A stretch of 64,000 nucleotides of DNA from Ophiura sarsii (GCA_035610835.1 CM069441.1:79635515-79699514); one strand, 5' to 3'; positions 22,401-31,790 are shown, numbered from the stretch's first letter. A program made the numbers and translations. Notes: a model not told the origin generated them from the letters alone.

Positions 22401-24420
22401 TGAATCAGACCTTCTTTCTAAATACCCAAAATAATTAGATATTTGCAGACATATTACATTCCATGTTTGCTAGATGGTTGTTGGTGGTTTTTTTGTATAT
22501 ATTTTGAATATGGCAAACATTTTTGTCGGCCATGTTGACTTATTTTTACCTTGATTCAGAATTTTATAGAACCCAACACTTAGCTTTTTATTGTACAGTA
22601 AAACCTCATTAACACAATTTTTTGGGTGTTTTTCAAGTCCCAAGCTTAAATTTTACATTACTATTAAACCGATAACACAAAATTCCTGTTAACCCAAACT
22701 AAATTGTGTGGCCCAAGCCCACTATGTGTTAACGAGGTTACACTGTAGTGTCATTGCACATTTGTGTTTGATTGTTTCAACATTTCTTTCCCTTTACACA
22801 GAGTGAACGATTGGCCGAAGTCAAGAAGCAAGAGCAAGAACTCCTAGAGAACCAGTCCATCCCATTACGTAACTACCTGATGAAACATGTGATGCCTACA
22901 CTGACGCAGGGCCTTATAGAGTCGTGCAAAGTCAGACCTGATGATGCCATCGATTACCTGGTAAGTGTACACTTTGTCTATAGGGTAAAGTCGCCTATTT
23001 TTGGTCAGCGCCTATTTTCGGTCACTTCGCCCAAATCGTGTAATGAAAATGACCTCGTCGTTATAAACTGATAGCTAAAAAGCCCCCGCATAGTTGATGC
23101 CGGTATTGCTTTTAAAATGGCGACGACCGATGCAATTACACAATTTTTGCCAAGTGACAGAAAATAGGCGCTGACCGAAAATAGGCGACTTTACCCTACT
23201 CCTTTCCATAAATGTGACCTCTGAGTGTATTCATGAACGTAGCAGGCATGTGGCCCTAGTGTGCTTGTAATAGAGACCGTCTGTGTTTTGGATTAGCCGC
23301 CAACACAAAAGTGTTTGCGACACGGTTCGGACCGTCAACGCTCCTCATTCAATCAAACTTGGTGAATGCACTTCAAATTAGTATAACTGGTACGTCTCAG
23401 AAGACACTAACTCTGGCTAAAAATAAAGTGACATAAAATAGTGTATTTTGCATGAAGTTGTTTCGATTTCCCCCTATTTATCTTAGATTTGTTTTCAATT
23501 TGCCTATGCTTTATGGATTGAGTCATATTCAAATCGTACCTTCAAGGAACTATGTGCCCCAAAATAATGTCCCGAGTTTTGAACCAAGTTGCCGACCTAC
23601 ATTCATGATGCAGAGTGCTATATGATTTACAAGACCACAATGTATGATGTCATTAATTTAGGCAAAGTATTAATAAAATGATGCCCCTATTTTTCGACCC
23701 AATCAGAGACCTACTTTTAGGTCGTTTTTGGATGCTTCGGTTTTCTACAACACAGCAATTGACAATTTAAAACCAAAAATCCATGTGGCCTTTAGCTTGG
23801 CAGACAAGATAATTATTCCTTTGTGTTCTAAGGTGCTTTCACAATCAATGACCCGAGCTGCGTTTAGGCTTTTTTGGCGTTTCAGTTACTGAGTACACCG
23901 CATTTGACAAAATAAAAATAAATCCTTGTAGCTTTAGAGCATGTGTGGTCGAGTGGATAGCATGCAGGGTTCATGATACCAAGGTTGTGAGTTCTAGCCC
24001 CGCTATAGCCAACATGTTTGTATCCTTGGGCAAGGTACTTAGTCTCAATTGCCTCGTCGACCCAAGCAAGATTGGGGAGCTGTTAAAAAGGGTGATATTA
24101 CAATCTAAGTGCTGATATGGATGTGCGCCTAGCCGGCAGCCTACGATAGATGAAAGCGAAATGATTGTGACGATTTCCTAACGACAGCGTAATAATATAA
24201 GCTACAGCGCCATGCGCGTCGCTTGCGGCAGATACCGGCGCTTTATAAATATCCACTATTATTATTCTTTATTTGGCAGAGAGATTGGGTTTGCAGGTGT
24301 CAATAGATATCATTATATTGTTGTAAATGTAGCAGACTTTAATTCTTTATTAATAACCATGCATATCTTTTTCATCTGCAGGCCGAGTATCTATTCCGTA
24401 ACAATCCACAAGTAGACTGA
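1454..24420 (+). CDS. AK7: Adenylate kinase 7, 16 exons, 5' end outside window
   Basis: Ciliary/flagellar adenylate kinase: it interconverts ATP+AMP and 2 ADP in motile cilia (family knowledge). Exons, all joining in phase with GT-AG borders: 1454-1624, 6629-6743, 7860-7954, 8820-8930, 9505-9588, 10316-10404, 10993-11083, 11922-11999, 12471-12620, 15313-15441, 18830-18941, 20059-20187, 21102-21365, 21510-21739, 22802-22960, 24382-24420. Together they give 681 residues. Order: start [13 protein letters not shown]; Rossmann-like N-terminal region ([40 protein letters not shown]) to about residue 330; P-loop GPPAVGKT at 336-343; acidic linker in exon 11; [21 protein letters not shown]; Lys/Glu-rich coiled coil in exon 14; C-terminal DPY-30-type motif ([15 protein letters not shown]...DYLAEYLF). 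I recognise close similarity to vertebrate AK7 (about 723 residues), so only an N-terminal exon of roughly 35-40 codons is missing to the left. The stop is TGA at 24418-24420. No frameshift or stop was found. Confidence 0.95.
2271..5846 (-). CDS. Retrotransposon polyprotein: 2A-like, PHD finger, APE endonuclease, reverse transcriptase
   Basis: The 1,191-codon ORF should support target-primed reverse transcription. Residues 17-40 and about 114-128 are hydrophobic. A 2A-like DTETNPGP sits at 130-137. A PHD-type zinc finger follows at about 144-194 (CQIC...[12 protein letters not shown]...WICHTC). The AP-like endonuclease spans about 255-475, with catalytic-type GTESWL, GDFN (395-398) and SDHD (466-469). 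The reverse transcriptase spans about 690-1000, with [30 protein letters not shown] and FADD (915-918), followed by the usual C-terminal region ([14 protein letters not shown]). Family: Jockey/CR1 superfamily. There is no separate gag ORF; the PHD finger may take that role. All catalytic motifs I checked are present. The ATG at 5846 is the first in the frame; a later ATG (residue 18) is possible. Confidence 0.88.
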   Translation of the reverse strand: MTTLTLLPSAFLIHFDAMKFSITVGIMLLFYKIICLGTLHHSDNFAKFGLGPNRDLPSPCGFIRDFYTDTYDTWHTVSFTLSAASMILVKQSCLTGKPLIHINIYKTTIIPNKKISLSYLSALLIVIAHDTETNPGPSTCKYPCQICKLACKWSQRGTRCDSCMGWYHVECMAMTTPSYAELDHSGYMWICHTCGIPNYSNINLGSSDPVELSNSFSSLSLDNNSLDSCDFDPSHFSSPKKAEHETTKPGKFKGDLRTVVINFQGMKSKKAALQVCVDTHRPHIIIGTESWLDGDVLSSEVFPSNFKVFRKDRTATIGGGVFVALREDLLGTHQVELTAKNESIWVNIQIAGWKNMLIGAFYQRPNEKSTLFLDELASSLSKASKRKKTTICLGGDFNEPDIDWDTLSLKPGCKNPNVARRLLDIANEFNLEQVVKEPTRQKNILDLFFTSNHSLIQNSTVVPGVSDHDGIAVIDQNSRPWRAKVKPRVIHQYHKADIDMIKKDMKELSDTISNMNTAECTPDLVWKELKQGILETIQKHVPSKTVTKRHQSPWITKSIRSGQRMKQRYFNRAKKTNKDSDREKFNKVRKRVLKDTKKSYFEYVRNTCLESRKQFWTFIKKMKTDTTGIQSLRFKGQLKSDAKSKADILNQQFESVFTMEEPLSKMTDNDQSIFPEMPNITVICDGVVKLLKNLKPNKATGPDGIPGQILKMAADELAPALTILFNLSISTGSLPHDWLTANISPIYKKGDKATASNYRPVSLTSITCKLLEHIIHSNIMKHLDKHKILTDKQHGFRAQHSCETQLLQTVHDLAQSLDKRKQTDIIIMDFSKAFDTVPHNRLLYKIRKYGISGFTHTWLTQFLTTRTQRVVVDGEQSDWVKVRSGVPQGTVLGPLLFLLYINDLPHNIKSQVRLFADDCVMYNTIDNDNDSHILQQDLHTLNKWQDNWQLKFNHDKCYVLKVTRSNSPKQHKYTLGTHTLQETKTHTYLGVELSGDLKWTNHINKVTAKANRALGFIRRNLHPCPQDLKVTAYQTLVRPHLDYCSTVWDPHTQDLITKLESVQRRGARFVSNDYRWTSSVTKMLTKLNWTPLEHRRRASRLNMLNKISLGQVAIPAHKFIKPVETRSSSRLNHSKTFTRITGKSNVFNDSFFPLTIRQWNQLPEHLISINPDTFKSHVTTHINLQANQQQD
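5436..5459 (-). other. 2A-like ribosome-skipping motif in the retrotransposon ORF
   Basis: The codons read D-T-E-T-N-P-G-P, against the consensus D(V/I)ExNPGP, and are preceded by a hydrophobic stretch ([11 protein letters not shown]). 2A-like sequences are known in APE-type non-LTR elements of marine invertebrates. If active, the N-terminal 136 residues would be released from the PHD-EN-RT protein. The Thr in place of Val/Ile may lower activity. Confidence 0.6.
6001..6628. other. AK7 intron 1 right end, no feature recognised
   Basis: AT-rich intronic DNA between the retrotransposon and the exon at 6629. Short ORFs here show no family resemblance. Confidence 0.4.
7488..7700 (+). repeat. Dispersed intronic repeat, copy at 9280-9450
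   Basis: Both copies run from AATTTCACTGGG to AGGGTGAGTGAAAACA and share AAAAGTGAAGGGTATTT. They lie upstream of AK7 exons at 7860 and 9505 respectively. No coding potential. Confidence 0.55.
7985..8327. mobile_element. Foldback MITE in AK7 intron 3
   Basis: Left arm GGCGATTGATTGC...CCTCCAGAAGAAGACATGC is mirrored by right arm GCATGTCTTCTTCTGGAGG...GCAATCGCC. The outer arms are about 70 bp and the internal part is AT-rich without an ORF. Confidence 0.6.
9280..9450 (+). repeat. Second copy of the 7488-7700 repeat
   Basis: Shares the start, the AAAAGTGAAGGGTATTT word and the AGGGTGAGTGAAAACA end with the first copy. It ends 55 nt before the exon at 9505. Confidence 0.5.
10435..10488. other. 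Perfect 23-bp hairpin in AK7 intron 6
   Basis: Arms 10435-10457 and 10466-10488 are perfect reverse complements around an 8-nt loop (CCTGGGCA), starting 31 nt after the exon 6 donor. It could be a snap-back duplication or a small structured RNA; nothing here decides. Confidence 0.6.
11290..11815 (+). repeat. About 22-bp minisatellite in AK7 intron 7
   Basis: More than twenty tandem units of the type GTAGCAGACGACATCTCTCT(CA), with single-base variants (CAG/TAG, GACGA/TACAA/GAAGA) and a few shorter units. It ends about 105 nt before exon 8. Confidence 0.85.
12145..12178 (+). repeat. Poly-G tract in AK7 intron 8
   Basis: An almost unbroken run of G with quadruplex-forming potential. Similar G or C runs occur at about 25467, 28673, 32653, 33436 and 47627. 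Confidence 0.8.
12621..14148. other. AK7 intron 9, first part, no gene recognised
   Basis: Mixed intronic DNA. Open frames near 13105-13685 overlap on both strands and resemble nothing I know. Confidence 0.35.
14155..14466 (+). repeat. 160-bp tandem repeat carrying four perfect DR1 motifs
   Basis: Two units, starting at about 14159 and 14319, each run from ACACTTTTTGTCTTGTCC to GGTCATCTGAGGT. Each unit has two copies of AGGTCAAAGGTCA (14256-14268, 14276-14288, 14412-14424, 14432-14444). That sequence is the consensus DR1 nuclear-receptor site. Confidence 0.75.
14659..14735. other. Short CpG-rich patch in intron 9
   Basis: Dense GCGCGC words (GCGCGCGATAAATCGCGCGG) in otherwise AT-rich DNA, with partial self-complementarity. 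Function unknown. Confidence 0.35.
15442..17375. other. AK7 intron 10 left part, no gene
   Basis: AT-rich intron. At 16425-16485 three short copies of ACTTGGGTGTAAAAAA-like sequence occur. No coding evidence. Confidence 0.4.
17380..18545 (+). repeat. 21-bp minisatellite, about 55 units, in AK7 intron 10
   Basis: The unit is ACGCACCACAAGATTATTAC plus one base. Because 21 is a multiple of 3 and units vary little, several frames on both strands stay open for hundreds of codons; one plus frame reads repeated NAPQDYY. A higher-order copy exists: TTATCACGCGCC...TACAAAGCACC occurs at 17851 and 18124, exactly 273 bp (13 units) apart. It lies wholly between AK7 exons with good splice sites, so I call it intronic, not coding. 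Confidence 0.9.
18942..20058. other. AK7 intron 11, repeat remnants
   Basis: 19075-19215 (GGTCGGTCCATTTTTTTGG ... AAAATGGGTTGGTCGGG) is related to 7310-7440. A weak tRNA-like B box (GCGTTCAATTC) lies near 19346. 19680-19880 has a repeating GACCCATTTGTAAGGA-like word. No gene. Confidence 0.35.
20475..20900. mobile_element. Foldback with Penelope-like GIY-YIG C-terminal fragment
   Basis: Perfect or near-perfect 149-bp arms (20475-20623 and 20752-20900) flank a 128-bp centre. Plus-strand translation across centre and right arm contains [17 protein letters not shown] and [18 protein letters not shown] associate this signature with the region after the GIY-YIG domain in Penelope-like elements. 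There is no start, catalytic core or RT, so it is a fragment. Confidence 0.55.
21740..22185 (-). repeat. Dispersed repeat interrupted by a MITE
   Basis: Reverse-complement relative of 931-1125. The two halves (about 21750-21803 and 22046-22180) are continuous in that other copy. Confidence 0.55.
21806..22043. mobile_element. TA-flanked MITE with CAATCTTGG ends
   Basis: A 238-bp element with ends CAATCTTGGAAAAAAGTCC / GACTTTTTTCCAGGATTG, flanked by TA on both sides (21804-21805 and 22044-22045). The related repeat at 931-1125 shows CCACCTAGTTGCC at the same point, i.e. a single TA, which is a paralogous empty site. Related copies are at 34135-34380 and a fragment at about 37990-38068. Confidence 0.8.
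22596..22745. mobile_element. 150-bp TA-flanked MITE (pogo/Tigger-like ends)
   Basis: Ends CAGTAAAACCTCATTAACAC and GTGTTAACGAGGTTACACTG are inverted repeats with TA on either side. It sits 56 nt before AK7 exon 15. The ends resemble pogo/Tigger families; there is no transposase. Confidence 0.7.
22983..23196. mobile_element. 214-bp TA-flanked MITE
   Basis: Inverted ends GGGTAAAGTCGCCTATTTT and AAAATAGGCGACTTTACCC with TA on both sides. It begins 22 nt after the exon 15 donor. Confidence 0.7.
23938..24250 (+). mobile_element. tRNA-derived SINE
   Basis: An A-box-like TGGTCGAGTGG and a B-box-like GAGTTCTAGCCCC are followed by a core with CCTTGGGCAAGGTACTTAG and an end GCGCTTTATAAAT. The element at 39240-39480 shares core and end. 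The right end lies about 130 nt before the last AK7 exon. Confidence 0.65.
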
Positions 24421-24561
24421 TGTGTGTTATCCCAGCTAGTGCCGCCCTTACCATAGGACCAGGTGTCTTCTATATTAGGGATGAAGGGCGATATCAATTA
24501 TATTTTATTACGTGATGACTAATCACTCAATGCTTTCTGTGTTTGTGGTATATGGTGTCTG

Positions 24562-24567
24562 AATAAA
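24562..24567 (+). promoter_or_regulatory. Probable polyadenylation signal of the AK7 gene
   Basis: A canonical AATAAA lies 142 nt after the AK7 stop codon, followed within 50 nt by T-rich sequence. A second AATAAA at about 25174 could serve a longer 3' UTR. Confidence 0.55.
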
Positions 24568-24589
24568 TCGGGTATAAAAAAAGCTATAT

Positions 24590-26870
24590 ACAACTGTAAT
24601 TGTTTCTTTACAACCACAGAAATATTGCTTTTATTTTCAAGTGAAAGGTTAAAAAAATGTTTATACACTAAAACTTATAAATTAACCACCTTATACAATT
24701 CCATACGGAATGGACTACGGCGGACACATTCTTGTTCACAAATGTGACCAGTGACGTCAAACTGGACATGTTGAGGGCCCGAATCAAATCAAATCTCAGT
24801 TATTGGTATGACTTGAAAGAGCACATTTTAAGCTTTAAAATGATACTATGTTGAAGGTAATCAGACTTTTTTTAAACCACCAATACATGCACTTAATTTA
24901 TTCGCCAACTCCAGTGGTTTCAACGTCCGATTTTGTTGTTGAATTACTTCACGCAATCAAAATTCATATTTACGTCATAAGCCAATGGAATTTAAATTTT
25001 CCGGCGGATTGAGTCCCATCGTGAGATATGGTCTTCAACCTGTAAAATGTATCTTTGACATGGAACTTTAATATTCCAACTTTCAGGATATGAGGGTAGA
25101 CTGCAGAATCAAGTGTCAATGCAAAAGAGCACAATTTACTATTGATTTATTTTAAAATGCTGTATTGTGCATGTAATAAAGGTTCTTTCAATATATTTTG
25201 CACACAAATGTGAGAGTTTTGTAAAGCAAAGTGCCCATTTATATACGGCCACTGAATCTATCATAGCAATTATACAAGTGCCTTATTTAATAATTATTAC
25301 ACAATGAAATGTTATTGATAAGAAACTTTAGTTAAGGCAACAAAAAAAGGTCTGTCTTACTCACATATTATATTCTGGGAAATAGCTATGCTATATGCTT
25401 TATTTATAGAAAAAATAGTTATGCTAAATGCGGAATTTCTTTTTGTATTGTATTTTTGGCCCACTCCCCCCCCCCCCCCCCCACCGCCTTTTGGAGCCAG
25501 TTAAAAAAGATTAGAACAACTTAAAAAAGCCCACAATTGGGCTCATCATCGCATAGATTTATGCCGCCAAATTGACTCCACATACTTAATGCGCGCGGGC
25601 GGGTATGTGAGACAGATCTTCCATTTTTCTTGGCCCCAAGTCAAAATGATTGCCATGTACAATGGCCATAATATAAATCAAATATTATATAATCTGTAAA
25701 TATATTGTAAATAATGAAGTCTTGTACAATTTCTAAATTGTTTTAAAAATTCCTGCCTTATTTCAGCTATTACTTATATAGTGAGTATGGTTAACCAAAG
25801 GTATATAGCAATCTTCCGGAAAGCAGTCAAAAATGTTTCCATGAATACTGATGATGCAAATATTAGTCAGCAAGTGTTTTTTTTCTTCAATTATATAGTT
25901 AATGTGTATATCCAAGGAAAACCACTAAAATGTTACGCTTGGGTAATAATCTTGTTTGGTGACTGGTAACACTGATAAATAGGCAAATAGTATATAATAG
26001 GCACAGCAGTTTGCTTCTTTTATTCGGTTCTGGGTCACTAAACAGGATATTGGCAAATGTTGATATGCTTGCATTGAAGTAAAACTTGTTTGTGTATTTT
26101 TGGAAACATTTTAACTCGAGATCTATTTTTCCGTCCAATCTTCAATATTGTAAAATTTCTTCCATTAATTCCATCGTACATGTCATGACCAGAACTGTAA
26201 ATAAAAGCGGATTCTTCCAAATGAATACTTGAAATAGTTGTTGACTTTGTTTTTTTAGTGGGTTTAGAAAGTTTTGAAATGCTGTTAGTATATAAGAGGT
26301 AACAATCAGCGTTCATGATAACCGGTGTCGCATCGCAAAATGCTCCGCACTTTTGAAGTATTGCTATTCAGTTGCACAAATGTGTAGCTAAAAGTGCAAT
26401 GCAAGAAGATTCCCTACTTGATATTTGATCACGTTCCATCAAAGCCAAACCTATTACTAGAAAAAAAGTGCTATACAAAATTTGTGAATTGCTACACAAA
26501 ACTAATAGTGCATCACACTTTTTGCTACACAAAAAGAATGCTGGAAATTGAACGCTGGTAACAATTAACCACTGTATTGGATGCCAAGGTTTTTGTAAGG
26601 GGGGACGTAAGGAAGTTTTTTTAGAATTTTGTGAGTGCTGTAATTATTGAACTATTAATCAAATGCATATAAAATTATACATTTTTGGATGGGATTTGAG
26701 TCAGAGAATCCATTTTTGGCATCAATTTTGACCAAAAATTTTGATTTTTTTTGGACCAATTTTCTTTGGGACAAGCTAACAAAATTATTTTTGATTAAAA
26801 ACCTTTTTTTGTATAGTCAAAAAATCAAATCAAATACTTCCTCGAGTCCCCCCTTAGCCAAACAAAATAA
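24590..26870. other. Intergenic DNA, no gene seen
   Basis: AT-rich, with a poly-C run at about 25467 and no ORF with recognisable similarity. Confidence 0.4.
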
Positions 26871-27204
26871 TGAAACATACCAATTATACCATACCATGTT
26901 GATAAAGTTAGTTGTGTTCTGAAGATGGTGTAGGAAAAGGCAATATTTGGTCCAAGCTGAACCCAGGAGGAATATTCTAGGGTGCTGTAGACTGTATTGA
27001 AGTTAACACAGAATCACTGCCAAATCCTGGGATTTTGAAAGTTATAATAACATTTTATTAGGTGTTTTTTGAGCCTGAAATATGAGAAATGCATCTTTCC
27101 AGTGTTTGTTTTAACACATGAAATTCATTGTGTTCCATGGAATATACACCATAGCATCTTTATTTCTGACGGACTTAACGCAAGTCTACATAAATTCCAA
27201 GCAT

Positions 27205-28115
27205 ATATGTGACCATCCAGCACAAAGGGGGCCGTAAAGTCGGCAGAGCATGTACTGAGATATGGCCCAATACACATTTCAACAAACAATAGGAAACAAA
27301 GGAATTCTCAATGGATTTATAGATTTTGTACAGACTATTTAACACGCAATGTGGACATGTAATACAGGGTGAGTCAAAAAGAAGTTTACCTGGATTGGTG
27401 ATGTTTTAAAAAACAAACAAATGACACTCGAGAGTTCAGTAAAGCATATATTTAACAAGCATTCTCTCCTGCTTATTAGGAAAAAAGAATGACACAAATT
27501 GATCGTTGCTAAGAGGAGTTATGCCTATTTTAATAAAGGTATTCATTTTGCAAGCTGTCCACGGAATGCTTGACAAAACCAATGTAAAGTAAGCATTTTA
27601 GCTGTGTACTTACCATGCTTACCTACAATTAATGCCCTGCCCTTCCTTCTATGCATCTCTGAGCCCTTTCACGCCATTGAAAGCATGCGGGAAAGGGCTC
27701 AGAGATGCATCAATCTTAATGGTCATCAAGTCGAAGGAAGGGCAGGGCATTAATTGTAGGTAAGTACACAGCTAAAATGTTTACTTTACATTTGTTTTGT
27801 CAAGTATTCCGTGGACAGCTTGCAAAATGAGTACCTTTATTAAAATAGGCATAACTCCTCTTAGCAATGATGAATTTGTGTCATTCTTTTTTCATAATAA
27901 GCAGGAGAGAATGCTTGTTAAATATATGCTTTACTGAACTCTCGAGTGTCATTTGTTTGTTTTTTAAAACATCACCAATCCTGGTCAACTTCTTTTTGAC
28001 TCACCCTGTACATCATTTTAAAGGTGATTTTAAGGGGCATTTCCTTGTTCAATATTTCAAAAAATGTTCTGGCCGACTTTACATCCCATTTGTGGTGGAT
28101 GGTCACATATGTTCG
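27205..28115. mobile_element. Outer foldback element
   Basis: ATATGTGACCATCCAGCACA...TAAAGTCGGC on the left is mirrored by GCCGACTTTA...TGTGGTGGATGGTCACATAT on the right. The inner element at 27365-28008 is inserted inside it. Confidence 0.55.
27365..28008. mobile_element. 644-bp near-complete palindromic element, TA target site
   Basis: Ends CAGGGTGAGTCAAAAAGAAG and CTTCTTTTTGACTCACCCTG with TA on both sides. Complementarity continues almost to the centre (ATGCATCTCTGAGCCCTTTC / GAAAGGGCTCAGAGATGCAT near 27650-27712). No transposase. Tc1/mariner-like target preference. Confidence 0.75.
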
Positions 28116-29336
28116 GAAGGTGGTTGCGGAACCCCAGCTCATGTAATCTCATCTTGTAGGTTTTTTTAAGCCAAACAGAATAATGAAACATACCATGTTG
28201 ATAAAGTTAGTTGTGTTCTGAAGATGGTGTAGGAAAAGGCAATATTTGGTCCAAGCTGAACCCAGGAGGAATATTCTAGGGTGCTGTAGACTGTATTGAA
28301 GTTAACACAGAATCACTGGCAAATCCTGGGATATTGAAAGTTATAATGACATTTATTATATGTTTACGAGCCTGAAATATGAGAAATGTATCTTTCCAGT
28401 GTTTTAACACATGAAATTTATTGAGTTACTTTCCATGGAATATACACCATAGCATCTTTGTTTCTGACGGGCTTAATGCAAGTCTACATAAATTCCAAGC
28501 ATATATGTTCGGAAGGCGGTTGCTGAATCCCAGCTCACATAATCTCATCTTGTAGGGAAGAGATGGTGCTGTTTACAGCCTATCATCATAAATGAACGAG
28601 ACCTGTCATTTATGCATGCAGCACATGCGGTACATGCGAATTTCCAGTGGTGTAGCGAGAGGGGGAGCAAGGGGGGGGGGGGGGGGGGGGGGGTGATCGC
28701 CCCTCCAATATTTGAGTTTTCGGTTGAGATTGGCACTGTTGGTTCATTTGACAAGAGAATCATGGAATTATGACGGTCAAAAGAACAAAGATAGCAATTA
28801 ATTCAAGTTCTTTAGAAGCTTTTTAAAGCTGAAATTTAACTAAATCATGGCAAAATTAATGTAAAATGCCAAAATCTTGCACACTATGTGCACATTTATT
28901 TAGTAATGTTAGTTTATAAAGTCTTGTTGGTTCACTTTTATTTCTCGCCCCACCAGTATGAAAATCCTAGCTGCGCCACAATATGAAAATCCTAGCTATG
29001 CCAACCACATACCGAACATTATATTATATTAATTATATGATGAAGCATTTAATCAAAGTTTTGTTGTACAAAGAAGGCTGATTTTTCTGAATCCTTTCAA
29101 GTGAAAGTTCATACATGTAATACAATTGTAAAACTGTTCAAATCCCAGTTTGTATCAACATTGACATCCCTGAATAAACCTTTAATTGTAGAACCTGCTC
29201 AAACTCTCGTATGTCCAAATGCTCTAATTCTGGTGATGTCATTACTTGATATTCTTGATGTTTGGTATATGGTTTGCATACAGCGCTACCAGTTTGTACA
29301 TCCCTGGGTCACCTCTATTTCAGTGACACCAGTGCT

Positions 29337-29610
29337 ACAATCAAGGAAAATAAGGTTGGCACACTTTGTCCTAATTACGGGAAAAACCCGCCCCTCTCCC
29401 CGGAGGCAATGTTGATCCGAGTCATATTATCAAAAGCCTTGGCAGTTCCCCCAACATTGATTGATGGGGGATGGGGAAGGATATAAGAAAGGGGGAGACT
29501 TTTGCTTTCTATTAAACAGTGCTATGTCCCAAGTGTGATCTCAATTGTGAGCACAGGGATAGTTGCAATGAGTTGTGTCAAGTGTGCCAACTATTATTTT
29601 CCTTGATTGT
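29337..29610. mobile_element. 274-bp MITE, copy 1
   Basis: Inverted ends ACAATCAAGGAAAATAA and TTATTTTCCTTGATTGT with inner GGTTGGCACACTT/AAGTGTGCCAACT. Nearly identical to the copy at 31791-32064. Confidence 0.75.
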
Positions 29611-29926
29611 CTGAGCGAAATCCTAAATTCACCATCTGGGATTGGTTTTTTGGCGATAACTTTAGAACCAAATGTCCAAGGCTAATGAGGTTTTGCACGA
29701 TTATTGTAGGGTATATTGTCAACATTCCCTAAAAGTTACAAGCATCAATTACGTCATTTAGGGATTGGTCAGTCAATACTTAGGCAACATATACGTCAAA
29801 ACATGTTATTTTTACAATTTATTTTCATGGATGTGAAACAAAATGTTGAAGAACAGTTAGAGTTCGTATATGTATTAATTGATTTCTAATCAACATTTGA
29901 TAAACGGCATATAAAGTCAGACAAAA

Positions 29927-30384
29927 GTGTATTAGGGACTGGCCATTAATTACTAACGCTGTCTCTGTATATTAAATGTGTGCGACTATAGGTCTATAAT
30001 AGGCCTTGCAATTGTTATAGTTCATGCAAACATTACTATCTTCAGAAGATAGCAATTAATGACACAATGCCATGTTATGTTCGTAGCATTAAAATATATA
30101 ATCATGGAAAATAATAATAATAACATTTATTTACAAAATAAACAAAGCCACATAAACAGAATGGCTAATACAAACAAAGATAGAACGAAAAGTCAATTTT
30201 GTGTATTAGGGACTAGTCATTATTTACTATCGCTGTCTCTGTATGTTAATTGTGTGCGACTATAGGTGTATAATAGGCCTTGCCATTGTTATAGTTCATG
30301 CAAACATTACTATCTTCAGAAGATAGCAATTAATGACACAATGACATGTTATGTTCTTAGCATTAAAATATGAAATTATGGAAA
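29927..30384 (+). repeat. Local 274-bp-offset duplication
   Basis: 29927-30109 and 30201-30384 share GTGTATTAGGGACT, CGCTGTCTCTGTAT and ACTATCTTCAGAAGATAGC. There is no coding signal. Confidence 0.6.
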
Positions 30385-30529
30385 ATAAATAAAGTCACAT
30401 ATATATATCAAATAATGCGCCATGAAGACAAAACTCTAAGATAATGTGCCGATTATTTAAAAAATGGAATTTATGATCGTTTAGAAATAAGCTTAGAAGC
30501 ACACACATTCAAGAAGAAGAAAAATAGAA

Positions 30530-30603
30530 GCTTGGGCAAGGATTCGAACCTGGGCCAGCGGCGTGGAAGTCTGATATGTTAACCACTACACCAACCGGGC
30601 GTG
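30530..30603 (-). other. tRNA-like sequence (SINE head or pseudogene)
   Basis: The minus strand reads GCCCGGTTGGTGTAGTGG ... GGTTCGAATCC. Boxes A and B are good but the acceptor ends do not pair, so not a working tRNA gene. Confidence 0.5.
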
Positions 30604-31086
30604 TGTATGTTGTAATTGAATTATACGCTATCAATACACGTGCATTGTTATTGCAGCGGTGAATCATTGCAACGGTACACCATAAATGCTCATCAAATTT
30701 CTCATTATTATGAAATGCAAAACTTTTTTTTCTCAATGGATTAGTGTTTAGTGGACAATGTGAAACTAATAGGCTATCTTTTAGAAGAAATGAGTAGCAT
30801 CTTCGGTATGTTTTAACGGTTCACCCTGATGAAATAAAACATATATGACTTTAGATATATCTTATTTCAGCAATGGTACACCGTTCAAAGGTGGGTATGC
30901 GGTGATTTATCCTTGCTTAAAAAGGGTCTATACGAACGGTATTTGTCCTCTAATCCCTTATCCATTGAAAAATCAGCTCTGTATTTCGTAACAATGACAC
31001 ATTTAATAATTTGTTATGGTGTACCGTTGATATTGATTCACCACACGAGCATTGATAGCGTATAATTCAGTTTTAACATGCACACA

Positions 31087-31158
31087 TGCCCGGTTGGTGT
31101 AGCGGTTAACATATGAGACTTGCACGCCGCTGGCCCGGGTTCGAATCCTTGTCTAAGC
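31087..31158 (+). other. tRNA-like sequence, mirror copy
   Basis: GCCCGGTTGGTGTAGCGG ... GGTTCGAATCC in opposite orientation to the copy at 30530. The acceptor stem again fails to pair. Confidence 0.5.
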
Positions 31159-31790
31159 TTCTATTCGATAATTAATTATTTGTTGCTTCTTTTTTTCTAA
31201 CAATCATGATTTGCATTATTTGTTTTAATCAGCACTATCACTGTGTCTTCTATTTCTTGAATAATCATAATGTCCTTGATTTTGGTACCGTTTTGTTATA
31301 CTTAATCATGTTAATTCAAAGAGTGCAGATGTACTCATTCTTATATATGGGCGTAATGTTACGGTTGACGCATGGCTTGACAACTTTGAGTTATTGTCAA
31401 AACAAAACAGGCATATTTCATGTTGGGTCTATATTTTTAAGTTATATAGACACTGGTATTAAGATATATAGATATAGATACTGGTCTTGAGATATATATA
31501 AAAGACGGGAAGATGTTTTCTCAACGTTTAGCTGATGATATATGAGGTCGAGCATCCATCTGAATTTAAATAACTGGTCATATCTATAGTTTCACGGGCA
31601 TTTTAAGTGAAAAATATACCTCCTTATTTAAAATTGACCGGTCCCTAAAAGTACGTTGGTGCATAATGTTTGAACACGTGACCAATGTTATAACCTATCT
31701 GTCCTCCAAATCTGGTGAAGAAATCTTTGTTTAATCTCATGTTATAGCCAAAAGACTTAACACAGATGATTTTTTTAGCAAATGACTCAG

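Larger units (their letters stand above)
26873..28530 (+). repeat. Direct-repeat pair flanking a nested foldback
   Basis: 26873-27210 and 28173-28510 are closely similar (shared GTTGATAAAGTTAGTTGTGT, CTAGGGTGCTGTAGACTGTA). The foldback cluster at 27205-28115 lies between them. Confidence 0.6.
30523..31165. mobile_element. Foldback element with tRNA-like sequence in both arms
   Basis: The left arm (from AATAGAAGCTTGGGCAAGGA) and right arm (to TTGTCTAAGCTTCTATT) are inverted copies of about 200 bp. Each contains a tRNA-like block with A box TGGTGTAG(T/C)GG and B box GGTTCGAATCC. The spacer of about 250 bp has no ORF. Either two SINEs inserted head to head or a single palindromic element. Confidence 0.65.
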
